Below are positions 34,278-43,613 of a stretch of 64,000 bases of DNA, piece by piece. Both the position numbers and the translations under genes were made by a program. Within the stretch, counting starts at the first letter, position 1, and the number at the start of each line of letters is the position of its first letter. The notes beneath the pieces were generated by a model. It was not told where the DNA came from. It did not search any database and worked only from the letters and a program-made list of their open reading frames with translations. This DNA comes from Bacteroidota bacterium (GTDB lineage Bacteria > Bacteroidota > Bacteroidia > Chitinophagales > BACL12): contig JADKAC010000002.1 of assembly GCA_016715425.1 (NCBI GenBank), forward strand, positions 124,001-188,000, in the 5' to 3' direction.

Positions 34278-35005
34278 CGCAGATATTTCCAGAAAAATTT
34301 GCGCAGCACATTAAAAAAATTGTATAACCAAAATGCTTGTGCCGGAATTTTAAATTTATCCCATGAAGCAGGAAAATCATAACCCCAATGTTGCATATAA
34401 GGACCGAAAATAAATTTAGCTCTGCGCTTAGCTTTATCGGTTTCATAGTATTCCCAAAACGTTTTTGTTTTTTCAGCAGTTTTATTTGCTTGTGGAATGT
34501 CTCTTACTTTTTCAGCACCAACCAATTTTAGCATCTCAGAAAAATCATGTTGCAAATTTTCGAAGCGGATGATATAATCAAAATTTTTATGTTCCATTAT
34601 ACTCCATGATGCATAAGGGATTGAATACGCCCGCATAAAAAAGTTCTCGAAAGATTCACCACCTTTTACAATAGATTTATATTGCCTTATATTCCACCAA
34701 CGCATAATATATTTTCTTAAAAAGCCATGTTTCAAATAGCGTGGATTGGAATAGCGATTCTCGTGATCTGTTTTAAATTTAAAATAATTGCTTACACAAA
34801 TATCCATTGGATTGCGCAAGCCACTAATTGCTTTATATGTTTTTTGTTCAGGAGTTGCTTGCTTTAAAAAATCGGTACTGTATAAGGCATGTTTAAATAA
34901 AAGTTCTCTCCCATCATAGTTTGCAATTAACTCTTTTGCAATTGCACTGCTTGCAGTTTGTGGAAGTTCTATAAAAACATACTTGAATTTATCACTGATA
35001 ATCAT
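34274..35005 (-). CDS. Sulfotransferase-like protein, divergent (copy 2)
   Basis: A 243-residue protein beginning KYVFIELPQTASSAIAKEL, a degenerate 5'-phosphosulfate loop in which the usual K-x-G-T-T-S is PQTASS. SGLRNPMDICVSNYFKFKTD matches the 3'-phosphate site, and YIIRFENLQHDFSEML matches a later conserved block. This is closer to the Sulfotransfer_2 style of carbohydrate sulfotransferase than to its neighbours. A different acceptor, or loss of activity, is possible. It lies between a GT2 gene and another sulfotransferase, with overlapping or near-overlapping ends. Confidence 0.78.
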   Translation of the reverse strand: MIISDKFKYVFIELPQTASSAIAKELIANYDGRELLFKHALYSTDFLKQATPEQKTYKAISGLRNPMDICVSNYFKFKTDHENRYSNPRYLKHGFLRKYIMRWWNIRQYKSIVKGGESFENFFMRAYSIPYASWSIMEHKNFDYIIRFENLQHDFSEMLKLVGAEKVRDIPQANKTAEKTKTFWEYYETDKAKRRAKFIFGPYMQHWGYDFPASWDKFKIPAQAFWLYNFFNVLRKFFWKYLR

Positions 35006-35007
35006 AA

Positions 35008-36054
35008 TTAAAACTTTGTATTGAAAATGGCTTTATAAATAACGGCGGCCTCACTAAAATTTCCTTTTGCTAAATAAGTTGCACTTCTGCTGAGGAGATG
35101 TAAATACAGAAATGGCAGTTGCGGGCGATAATATTTTTTATACAATTTTATCTTCCCACGATATTTATAATGCAAGGCTTTAATCTGCCATTTACTTTTT
35201 TTCGGACTATTGCCAGTGCTTGCTCCCTGCTTGTGATACACTTTACTTTTTGCCGCAACACCTACGGACCAACCCTTGCGTTTTGCACGAGAAGCCCAAT
35301 CATTTTCTTCATTATATAAAAAATAATCTTCGCTCATAACACCTACATCCAACACAAAACTTCGAGGTACAAACATAGCAGCACCAATTACATAATTGCA
35401 TTGTACATCAGCATTATCAAACTGCCCAATATCTTTTTGTTGCGCTCCAATTATTTTTGATTTACCCGAGTATTTATTAAACACTGCTCCCATTCCCTGC
35501 AAGGTATCCGGCTTGTGATACAATAATAATTTAGACCCAATAATGCCAATCTTTTTCTTTGCATGCAATTCCCCATAATCTACAAGTTGTTTCAATGTAT
35601 CACTTTCAATTACGGTATCATTATTCAACAACCACATATAGTCGAAGCTATTAAAAATTGCATAACGCAAACCCACATTATTACCACCGGCAAAACCAAG
35701 ATTTTCATCACTTTTAATAAATAGAATTGGTTTGATTCCACCGGTATTAATTAATCGCAAATGATCAGATTCTTCCACATTTGCTCTTAAATACATCACT
35801 GGTTTTATAGCAGGTGGATTTGAATATTTAAATAATGGATTTGAGGCTTCTACTTTTGGAAATGCTTCACCTCTACACCATTTAATTAGTTGCTCCCATG
35901 AATTATTTGTTGAGTAATTTTCTACAACTACAATTTGAAAATTACTGTAGTTGCTTTTTAAAATGCTCTCCATACATTCAATAGTATCTTCCCAGGTATT
36001 ATAATTTACCAGGATAATACATACCGAAGGTGCATGTGTATTTATTGCATCCAA
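35008..36054 (-). CDS. GT2-family glycosyltransferase
   Basis: A 348-residue inverting glycosyltransferase of GT-A fold. Opening: VCIILVNYNTWEDTIECMES; sugar-nucleotide region ENLGFAGGNNVGLRYA; metal-binding DxD equivalent WLLNNDTVIE; acceptor-side EENDWASRAKRKGW. This resembles rhamnosyl- or similar transferases of O-antigen loci. An insertion of about 40 residues (about 65-105) precedes the LGFAGG region. It begins with TTG at 36054, overlapping the upstream sulfotransferase by 13 bp. It is the only glycosyltransferase in the locus, so other sugar transferases must lie elsewhere. Confidence 0.9.
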   Translation of the reverse strand: MDAINTHAPSVCIILVNYNTWEDTIECMESILKSNYSNFQIVVVENYSTNNSWEQLIKWCRGEAFPKVEASNPLFKYSNPPAIKPVMYLRANVEESDHLRLINTGGIKPILFIKSDENLGFAGGNNVGLRYAIFNSFDYMWLLNNDTVIESDTLKQLVDYGELHAKKKIGIIGSKLLLYHKPDTLQGMGAVFNKYSGKSKIIGAQQKDIGQFDNADVQCNYVIGAAMFVPRSFVLDVGVMSEDYFLYNEENDWASRAKRKGWSVGVAAKSKVYHKQGASTGNSPKKSKWQIKALHYKYRGKIKLYKKYYRPQLPFLYLHLLSRSATYLAKGNFSEAAVIYKAIFNTKF

Positions 36055-36998
36055 TTGCTTAGGTCTTTATTCAATAAAGCAGATAATTTTTGTATATCCA
36101 CTTTATAATAATTAATAAGAAATGCTTTTTCTTCCGGAGTAATTTCTCCCTTATCCGATTTATCTCTGTATAAATATTTTACTGCAAATTTTTTAATTCC
36201 GGATCCCGAAATACGTTTTAATAATGGACGAATCCCAAGTGTATTCAATAACCAAGTAAGATTTTTATATTTCGGTGTATATACTTCATTGTATTGCACA
36301 GAAGTATCGGCAATAAAATTCGGATCGACACCAATGAATGCATATAGTTCACTAATCAATTGTTTGCTATTGCGACGCATATCTTCTGTGAAAATAATCT
36401 TTACATTTTCGGGTGAAAATATTTCGAGATAACGTTTCACTTGCTCATAATATAATCCCAATTCTAAATACAGATTTGCATTACCCCACACTTTAGGGAT
36501 ATGCTTTTCATCTTCTTGTATTGCCTGCATAAAATTGAAAATATTACTGTTGCCTGTATATAAATTCATGCGGTAATGCGAGAAGGCTCTTTGTATAGGA
36601 TTGCGCAAAGCGATAATGATTTTTATATCGCCCAATGCTTGCTTTATTTCTTGTGCCGCAACTGTAGAATACAAATACGAAGTGCTTAATTCACCAATTG
36701 CTTTTTGCGCTTGAATGTTTTTAAATAACAATTGATATTGCTCCCAACTTCTCACAAATGCTGCATGATATTCCACATCCATTTCACCATTAACATACCC
36801 TTCTATATCTTGCAATTTATTATTTGCAAACGATTTTAAAAATAAACTCGTATCAATATCTTTTGAGAAATAATGCGGTTCTTTTATTGGGCTGAGATAA
36901 ACTTCCGGATGTTGTTTCAAATAATGATACAGCGAAGTAGTGCCGCCTTTATTTGCGCCAACAACTATAAAATTTGGGAGTGTGTTATTTATACTCAT
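36042..36998 (-). CDS. Sulfotransferase, polysaccharide locus (copy 3)
   Basis: A 318-residue sulfotransferase with PAPS loop VVGANKGGTTSLYHYLKQHP (residues 12-31) and 3'-phosphate site LRNPIQRAFSHYRMN. The blocks LYLELGLYYEQVKRYLEIF and YYKVDIQKLSALLN align with copy 1, so the two probably arose by duplication. It is predicted to transfer sulfate from PAPS to a sugar hydroxyl, presumably on lipid-linked repeat units in the cytoplasm. It overlaps the GT2 gene. Confidence 0.9.
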   Translation of the reverse strand: MSINNTLPNFIVVGANKGGTTSLYHYLKQHPEVYLSPIKEPHYFSKDIDTSLFLKSFANNKLQDIEGYVNGEMDVEYHAAFVRSWEQYQLLFKNIQAQKAIGELSTSYLYSTVAAQEIKQALGDIKIIIALRNPIQRAFSHYRMNLYTGNSNIFNFMQAIQEDEKHIPKVWGNANLYLELGLYYEQVKRYLEIFSPENVKIIFTEDMRRNSKQLISELYAFIGVDPNFIADTSVQYNEVYTPKYKNLTWLLNTLGIRPLLKRISGSGIKKFAVKYLYRDKSDKGEITPEEKAFLINYYKVDIQKLSALLNKDLSNWMQ

Positions 36999-37001
36999 GA
37001 G

Positions 37002-37994
37002 TTATTTCAGAGCAAGCAGCGCATCGGCAACATCCTTCGATATACAATATACATTATTCAATTGCTCCACATACGGAATTTTAATTGACTTAATTATTTT
37101 ATAATCCTTTATTGAAACTATTTGAACCATATTAGGTACTGCCTCACCACCGGGGAATAAACCTAAATAGCGCTTTCTAGTTTCAGAAACTCCGGCATAA
37201 TAATAACCCAGTTCATTATCCAAATCACCACCTCTGCCAAATCCTTTTGTGTCTATGCTCTTTAAAAATTTCCAATCTTTATCAAACACTTTTAGCTCAA
37301 AATGCCCACTGTCAAAAACCCAATAATTTCCATTTACTTGTCGCACACTATGCGGTGCTTTTAAATTCAATGGATATCGTTTGCGATTCGAAATATTTAC
37401 AACGCCACCATTGCCTTGACTCTTAATAAATTTTTGTGCAATACGCTTCATTAATTGTCTTCCTGAAGTATGATGCACTAATATATAGGTATCATTATCA
37501 TAGCCTGGAAAAATCAGATTGCAATGAAATTTGTCAACCACTTCTACATCATCTGCATCTTCACCTTCTTCCGGTGCTGTAGATTTAAAATCACTTAGAT
37601 TTATACGTGATAAAACTTTATTTGTAGTAATATCATAGCACACAATTTCATCGTGCTTGGTATTGGAAATCCAAAGACCATTACCGATGAAACTTATTTC
37701 GTGTATATCTGTAAGATTAGGAATTTGCAGATCCACATAAGTTGCATGCTTCAAATCAAATTTAAATACTGCAACACTCGATGCAAAAAATAATATAAAT
37801 GGATCATGCGGATGTGGTGCCATAGAGCTCATGCCCAACTCGCCCCATGTATTAAAAAAAGGAACAGGAATAATTTCTTCCTTATTATTAATAAGCTGAA
37901 CACTTCGTATTGTATCACGATTCAAAACTCTGTCGGCAGGGTTTGCATTTAATGAACCGATAACTAATAATCTATTTGACTCTTTTAAAAACAT
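37002..37994 (-). CDS. Propeller-like protein of unknown role in polysaccharide locus
   Basis: A 330-residue protein with no signal peptide. It contains repeated strands that look like propeller blades (HEISFIGNGLWISNTKHDEI; PHSVRQVNGNYWVFDSGHFE; NMVQIVSIKDYKIIKSIKIP), as in NHL or SMP-30-like propellers. An acidic insertion (EEGEDADDVEVVD) lies near residue 145. I do not recognise the family. Its position 3 bp upstream of a sulfotransferase gene suggests a role in making or sensing the polymer. Confidence 0.75.
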   Translation of the reverse strand: MFLKESNRLLVIGSLNANPADRVLNRDTIRSVQLINNKEEIIPVPFFNTWGELGMSSMAPHPHDPFILFFASSVAVFKFDLKHATYVDLQIPNLTDIHEISFIGNGLWISNTKHDEIVCYDITTNKVLSRINLSDFKSTAPEEGEDADDVEVVDKFHCNLIFPGYDNDTYILVHHTSGRQLMKRIAQKFIKSQGNGGVVNISNRKRYPLNLKAPHSVRQVNGNYWVFDSGHFELKVFDKDWKFLKSIDTKGFGRGGDLDNELGYYYAGVSETRKRYLGLFPGGEAVPNMVQIVSIKDYKIIKSIKIPYVEQLNNVYCISKDVADALLALK

Positions 37995-38018
37995 AGCTAA
38001 TAATTAATTTTTTTAATT

Positions 38019-39341
38019 TTAAGTGGCAGCAATTTTCTTTGTAACAATCTCCTTTTTACTTTCTTGAACTTCCCACAATTTAAATGCATAAATTACTAGA
38101 ATAAAAATAGCGGTTGAGCCGGGTTGGGTGAATAAATTTCCTTTGGCTAAGGAAGTGGCAAAACAATAAAATAAAAAATATACCGCCGTAATATAATACA
38201 CATTTTTTCTATAGGTCTTTACAAATTTCATAGAGCGGAAGGCAATAAAAAATTGAATATACATAATTAAAGTACCTAAAATTCCATAGGTTATTATCGA
38301 ACCAAGTATTCCAATATCACCCGGTGCTATTGTGGTAATTGGTTTATCCGGATCATTATAATCGGCACCATATTTTCCCACGCCAATTACCCATCCTATA
38401 GGGTATGAGGCCAGATATATAAGTACAATTGCAGTTTCCTCCACCCTTGCTTCAACAGAACCTTCACCAGTATCCTCACCTAAAAAGACCAAAACGACGT
38501 TTGTATATTGTTCTAAATATCTGCCGGCAAATTCAGGAAACGCAAAGGTTAGAATAGTCATGAAGACAAGAAATAGAGTGCCTCCTACAAATGAATAAAT
38601 CAATGTACGTTTCCAGTTCACTTCAATTAAATAATATAGAAATATACCGGCAACAACAGAAAGCATTACAATTCTTCCTTGATGCAAGAAAAATAAATAA
38701 GCAAGTTGAATAATTGCCAACCAAACGTACATCTGCTTTTTTTCCACTATAAATTTTATCATGTAGTACAAAGCAAGAAAGGAGATAAAATCAACACCAA
38801 AACGAAAACGATATCCTCCTTTTAAATCACTATAACCCACGAAAGAATATTCTGCATATTTTTCTGCGTCAAGAAAAACATAGCAATACAAATAAAAGAA
38901 CAGGCATAACCAGCCTAACCATTCCATGGCACGAAACAAATCCTTGATGGTAAAAAAATGAGTCCGCAATAAAAAGATAATTAAAAAAATACCTCCCAAA
39001 CCAAACCAATGTCTTTGCGCAATTAATCCACCGGGAATACTTTGCCCTTCAGCAATATTTGCTGCCACTGCCGATAACACCGGCAAAGTTAGCATCATCA
39101 CATACAGATAATTCATTTCATCCAAAGTCTTGCGTATCAGGATTACATAAAATAAATAAATGAATGAAAAGATTGTGATAAAAAAATACCAAAACACTTC
39201 GGCATAAGTGTAATAATCCGTTAGTGTTGTCTTGGTAAGTAAGCGTGTTGTAAATAAAATTATGAATATAAGAATCCATAGTTTTCCCCATACCGAATTC
39301 GGTTCTTTATAAATTCCTGGTTCCGGTGTGGTGATTCCCAT
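38019..39341 (-). CDS. O-antigen polymerase/ligase-like membrane protein (Wzy/WaaL type)
   Basis: A 440-residue integral membrane protein with about 11-12 hydrophobic spans (e.g. LWILIFIILFTTRLL; FLALYYMIKFIV; YITAVYFLFYCFATSLA). It has one larger periplasmic loop near 280-330 (RYLEQYTNVVLVFLGEDTGE), the usual plan of Wzy polymerases and O-antigen ligases. These proteins lack conserved sequence, so the call rests on topology and position between the flippase/sulfotransferase block and the glycosyltransferase. It would join repeat units on the outer face of the inner membrane. Confidence 0.78.
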   Translation of the reverse strand: MGITTPEPGIYKEPNSVWGKLWILIFIILFTTRLLTKTTLTDYYTYAEVFWYFFITIFSFIYLFYVILIRKTLDEMNYLYVMMLTLPVLSAVAANIAEGQSIPGGLIAQRHWFGLGGIFLIIFLLRTHFFTIKDLFRAMEWLGWLCLFFYLYCYVFLDAEKYAEYSFVGYSDLKGGYRFRFGVDFISFLALYYMIKFIVEKKQMYVWLAIIQLAYLFFLHQGRIVMLSVVAGIFLYYLIEVNWKRTLIYSFVGGTLFLVFMTILTFAFPEFAGRYLEQYTNVVLVFLGEDTGEGSVEARVEETAIVLIYLASYPIGWVIGVGKYGADYNDPDKPITTIAPGDIGILGSIITYGILGTLIMYIQFFIAFRSMKFVKTYRKNVYYITAVYFLFYCFATSLAKGNLFTQPGSTAIFILVIYAFKLWEVQESKKEIVTKKIAAT

Positions 39342-39343
39342 TA

Positions 39344-40232
39344 TTAATAATTTAATTTCTTTTGTATTAAATCTTCTGTCGCCAAAATATCATTACTAAA
39401 ATATTCTGTAAATAATTTATGGCGAATTTCTAAATCCAGTTTTGGTGACTTCACCGTTTTTGCATTTTGCTTTATAAAAAAATCACGCAATTTTTTTCTT
39501 GTGCTTTTTCCTGGTATCAAAGTTTTAAAAATCTGCTTCACAAAGTTAGGCCTTCTCACAAGATCACGAACCATTTCATTTTTCGCTTCAAATGCTTGAT
39601 TGCTGTGAACATCCGTTGGCAATTCCTGATGTTCTATTTGTAAAAAATCTTCAATACGCCGAATTGTTTCCGGCAATTGCTTTTTAATATCCTCCTCAAA
39701 TACAAGAAACAAAAAATTTTCTCTTGGGAAAAATTTAAAATAATTACGCAAGTGTTCAGCATATAAACTTCTCGTTTTATAGGCAAAAACTTTTTGTTCT
39801 TTAAAATTTGATTTACGACCGACTTCTTTTTTCAAAGCATCTTCAAAACTTAAATCTTCCAGACCTTTACGTTTTGTCATCAGGTAATGTGAATATGCCC
39901 GATCCACCGGATGACGAAATATTACAAGAAATTTAAGATTGGCACCATACGTATTAAATAATCGTTCAGCCACTTTGCCTTCCATTATATAATCCGGATC
40001 AAATTCACCGGAAAATTTTTTCGCCTTTATAATTACTAAAATAAGTAGCATTATAAAAGTCTATACCTTTATTAAAATCATCTTCAAACAAAAAAAATTT
40101 TGTTTCTTTTACTGCTGGCAGAAATATCTGACTATGTTGATTCAGAATTTCAGCCAAGGTAGTAGTACCGGCTTTTTGAGCACCGATACAAAAGAAGTTT
40201 TGAACTGGAATATTCTTTTTTAATTCAACCAT
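39344..40232 (-). CDS. Sulfotransferase, polysaccharide locus (copy 4, frameshifted)
   Basis: Two overlapping frames form one 295-residue sulfotransferase. The first part (from 40232) has PAPS loop CIGAQKAGTTTLAEILNQHS; it is broken at an A6 run (about 40016-40021) where A5 restores EKFSGEFDPDYIMEGKVAER. The second part has the 3'-phosphate site FRHPVDRAYSHYLM and then SLYAEHLRNYFKFF. The homopolymer slip matches others in the window, so the gene is probably intact in the organism. It overlaps copy 5 by 13 bp. Confidence 0.85.
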
Positions 40233-41125
40233 TGTGATAAATCTGTTTGAATTAATTTTTCCAATAGCATAATATCCTGCCTGTATAATTCCACCAATTG
40301 CTTCCGTGTTTCTGCTTCCATATCCACTTTCTTCAAATTATGTTTAAGCAATAAATTTTTTGCCTGCATTCTCAATTTCTTCTTCGCATCTTTCGACATC
40401 ATCTTTCTGATTCCATTCAATACCGGATTACTGCGATTTGATAATAAGCGTTTGAACCATTTCACTTTCATTTCACCGCTTTGATTGCGTTGTTGAATTT
40501 CTTTTTGCAAACTTTCACTTTCTATTTCCAGAAACTCCAACACTTGCTTAATAAACCTATTCGGCTGTTGTTCCAAATCATCGAAGAACATAATCTTCAC
40601 ATGATCAAAATTGTTTAAGTATGCATTTACCTGCTTATAATAAAATCCTTTGTCTGCATAATAAAAATCAAAATGCCAGTTTTCTTGCATGCGTTGTTTT
40701 TCAGCAGCTATTGCTTTTTCAAAAGAAAGTGGCTCACGCAAATCACGACGATTATGCATATACTGAGAAAATGCACGGTCAGCAGGATTGCGCAGTATGA
40801 TTAATATTTTTATTTTTTTTGAATCAGGTACTAGGGTTTGAATATTACGAATGCTGTCATCAAAAAAATATAAATAAGGAGTAGAAGATTCTCCCAATAT
40901 TTTTTCATTCTGCCCTGCAAAAAGATTTAAATATTCCTCCGGTGATTGGATGTATTTATTTCTCGAATCTTTAAAGTCCGGATGTTTACCATAAAAAGAA
41001 AAGAAGCTCGGTTCTTTTTGTAGAGGCATAAAAATTTCAGGATGCGTTGCCAAATGTTCATGCAGTGCAGTTGTACCACTTCGTGCAGCACCCACTATCA
41101 AAAAATTTGGCCAACGGTTCTCCAT
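40220..41125 (-). CDS. Sulfotransferase, polysaccharide locus (copy 5)
   Basis: A 301-residue sulfotransferase with PAPS loop IVGAARSGTTALHEHLATHP (residues 9-28), 3'-phosphate site LRNPADRAFSQYMHNRRD, and blocks YYKQVNAYLNNFDHVKIMFF and LYRQDIMLLEKLI. The sequence is intact. Together with copy 4 it forms a second cluster of sulfotransferases directly downstream of the flippase. Different copies probably sulfate different sugar positions. Confidence 0.9.
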   Translation of the reverse strand: MENRWPNFLIVGAARSGTTALHEHLATHPEIFMPLQKEPSFFSFYGKHPDFKDSRNKYIQSPEEYLNLFAGQNEKILGESSTPYLYFFDDSIRNIQTLVPDSKKIKILIILRNPADRAFSQYMHNRRDLREPLSFEKAIAAEKQRMQENWHFDFYYADKGFYYKQVNAYLNNFDHVKIMFFDDLEQQPNRFIKQVLEFLEIESESLQKEIQQRNQSGEMKVKWFKRLLSNRSNPVLNGIRKMMSKDAKKKLRMQAKNLLLKHNLKKVDMEAETRKQLVELYRQDIMLLEKLIQTDLSQWLN

Positions 41126-41134
41126 CTATATTAA

Positions 41135-42520
41135 TTATTTATCTGATTTATTATTATTACCAAATGCTTTATTAAACAATAAAACAACATCGCTCAGCGG
41201 ATTATAAATTGTATTAATGCCCATTGTAAAATATATATGCAAAGAGCATCCAAGATTTAAAACTGTTCGGGCAATTGCTGTGGCAATAGCTGCACCTAAC
41301 ATACCCATACTCGGAATTAACAACACACTTAATACAATACTTGTAATGGTAGTTAGAATTGCATATCGCTGTGTAACTAACTGTCGCCCGGTCATATTTA
41401 ACAACTGCGTTACAGGGCCTGTCATGAAATTAACTACCTGACCTAAATTAATAACTGCAAAAGTGAATATTGCTTCTTGTGAAATAAATTCAGAACCATA
41501 CACACCCATTATCAATTTTGGAAATAAAAAGAATGCAGCCATAATCGGCATACAAGTCCAGAAGATAAGTCTGGTAGAAAGTCGTACAGTTTTATTAATT
41601 GCTTTCTGATCATTTTCACCAAATGCCTCGGCGAATTTTGGTCCGGAAATATTATTAATTGCAATTAAAGGCATAGTTGCAAATGCAGACATGCGGGCAG
41701 CGCCATTAAATATTCCCACACTATCATCGGCAACATAGGCCGCTAAAATTAATGTGCCCAACCAAGTATATAATGTAGTTAAATATTTAGCAGATAGCAT
41801 CGGTAATGAAACAGCTAAAAGTTCTTTCCGGCTAATTGTTTTGACTTTTATTTTCTCATAAGGAATATATTTAAACCAATAATATGCGCCTAATATAAAT
41901 GTTAGAATTAGACCGATTACATAAGAAATATTTACAATGATATCTGAAGAAGTAAACAATAATCCAATTAATAAAATAGCAATTGAAAAGGCCTGAGTAG
42001 AAACATTATTAATCCAGGAGTATGCGGTTATTTTTTTTAATCCTCTTATACCTTCCTCAATAATACCACTCAATATGAAAAAGAAAATACCAATTGCAAA
42101 AACTTGAATATAGAGTGTATAGGGCTTGTGATAAACATGTTCAGAAATTAGTGGGGCAGTAAAAAACAAGCCAACAGACAGTAGAAGAGCGAGTGGGATA
42201 ACCATCTTAATTCCAATCTGAAAAATTTCATTCACTAAATCGTAACGACCTTGTTTTCTATATTGAGCAACAAAGCGAGAAATTGCCATGTCCACACCAA
42301 ACCTGCCGAAAATTCCAATAAGACTTAATAAAGAAAAGCAAACACGAAATACACCAAATGCTGCAGCACCATAGAAATTTGTAATAACAAGTTGTTGAGC
42401 GAAACCAAAATTGCGACCTACAATACTTATAAAAAACCCGGATGCACCTTTTTTAAAAATTTCAGAAAAGTCCTTGTCTTTAAATTTCCTATTAATTTTT
42501 TTTTTGATCTTGTTAAACAT
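41135..42520 (-). CDS. Wzx-type polysaccharide flippase
   Basis: A 461-residue membrane protein of the MATE/PST superfamily with about 12-14 hydrophobic helices. The N-terminal SGFFISIVGRNFGFAQQLVI, then VDMAISRFVAQYRKQGRY, and a middle MLSAKYLTTLYTWLGTLILA are typical of O-antigen and capsule flippases. It should move undecaprenyl-linked repeat units across the inner membrane. The C-terminus has one last hydrophobic pair then a charged tail (KAFGNNNKSDK). It lies between the O-acylation genes and the sulfotransferases. Confidence 0.88.
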   Translation of the reverse strand: MFNKIKKKINRKFKDKDFSEIFKKGASGFFISIVGRNFGFAQQLVITNFYGAAAFGVFRVCFSLLSLIGIFGRFGVDMAISRFVAQYRKQGRYDLVNEIFQIGIKMVIPLALLLSVGLFFTAPLISEHVYHKPYTLYIQVFAIGIFFFILSGIIEEGIRGLKKITAYSWINNVSTQAFSIAILLIGLLFTSSDIIVNISYVIGLILTFILGAYYWFKYIPYEKIKVKTISRKELLAVSLPMLSAKYLTTLYTWLGTLILAAYVADDSVGIFNGAARMSAFATMPLIAINNISGPKFAEAFGENDQKAINKTVRLSTRLIFWTCMPIMAAFFLFPKLIMGVYGSEFISQEAIFTFAVINLGQVVNFMTGPVTQLLNMTGRQLVTQRYAILTTITSIVLSVLLIPSMGMLGAAIATAIARTVLNLGCSLHIYFTMGINTIYNPLSDVVLLFNKAFGNNNKSDK

Positions 42521-42537
42521 TATTGCTAATAAGAATT

Positions 42538-43608
42538 TTAATTCGGTGAAGAATTCTCTTGAACTCCTATTTTCTGAAGAAATTTATCAGCTAATAATTT
42601 GGTAAATATTTCTGCCCCAGGCGCATTTAAGTGCGTTAAATCAAACAGATTATTGCGATCATTAAATTGTGGATATTCGCTTGGATTGGCAAATGAAATT
42701 TTATTTCTTTCAGGTAGTTGATTGTATAACGGTAAAAGATATTCGTACCGGTCGCCCAATCGTTGCGACAGCATAAAAATGATTTGGATGTTTTTGCTTT
42801 CACAATCCTTGATCACTTTATTTAATTCCTTCGCCATTGTTTTATTTGGATTTTGAGTTGCATCGCCATATTTATCATATAACATCTGGCATAATTGAGT
42901 ACGGAAATTAATTGTATCCTCAGTACGCAATACATCATAGCGAATAGAGAGGTCGCCTTCCGGATAATCCTGTAATTCCTGGTCGAGGCTATAGAAACCA
43001 TTTTTATCCGGACCTAATGCAAGTGTTTCTAAATTATAACCCAGATGCTGTTCAAGAAATGCAGCGCCCATTCCAACCATTAAAGATTTTTCTCCAAATG
43101 AAAATGCATGTAATACAGGTACACCAACTTTATTTACAATTTTATTTTCCGATTCCCAACTCGCTTTCATTATCATTCCGATATTACTCCATGTGTACCA
43201 ATAAAGCATTTCTTTTTTATGCAAGTTGTCGACACCCATTTTAGTAAGCTCACTTAAATCCAACACAACGTATTTAATATGATCTTTTTTATCCTTCAAT
43301 AAATTATCGAGTGTATAAATAGATTGTGGTGTGCGGTTCGCAGGAATTCCAAAATTAAAAGAACGAATATTCAAAGATGGATTTATACTATTTACATAAT
43401 CATCAAATTCTTTTGGATCAACATGTCTATAGGTAGTACTGGCACCAATGAATAAGGTGTTGTATTCGGATTCTTCTTCCTGATAAGCTTTATATTTTGT
43501 GTTCAGTCTTGTATTTCCCCAGGAAAAAGGCAATGTATAAACAGCAATCTGACTAACTACAAAGTAGAGTAGAATTAACAATGCGATATGTGAAAATAAT
43601 TTTTTCAT
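42538..43608 (-). CDS. SGNH-like membrane-anchored protein, partner of the MBOAT acyltransferase
   Basis: A 356-residue protein with an N-terminal hydrophobic anchor (residues 8-25, ALLILLYFVVSQIAVYTL). The first block, NTLFIGASTTYRHVDPKEF, contains the GxSTT seen in place of the SGNH nucleophile block. FNFGIPANRTPQ follows as block II/III and FDLTHLNAPGAEIF as the terminal DxxH block, so a Ser-Asp-His-type triad is plausible. Like AlgJ, AlgX or DltD it would act in the periplasm to transfer acyl groups brought by the MBOAT protein encoded 5 bp upstream. The precise donor and acceptor are unknown. Confidence 0.75.
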   Translation of the reverse strand: MKKLFSHIALLILLYFVVSQIAVYTLPFSWGNTRLNTKYKAYQEEESEYNTLFIGASTTYRHVDPKEFDDYVNSINPSLNIRSFNFGIPANRTPQSIYTLDNLLKDKKDHIKYVVLDLSELTKMGVDNLHKKEMLYWYTWSNIGMIMKASWESENKIVNKVGVPVLHAFSFGEKSLMVGMGAAFLEQHLGYNLETLALGPDKNGFYSLDQELQDYPEGDLSIRYDVLRTEDTINFRTQLCQMLYDKYGDATQNPNKTMAKELNKVIKDCESKNIQIIFMLSQRLGDRYEYLLPLYNQLPERNKISFANPSEYPQFNDRNNLFDLTHLNAPGAEIFTKLLADKFLQKIGVQENSSPN

Positions 43609-43613
43609 ACCAT

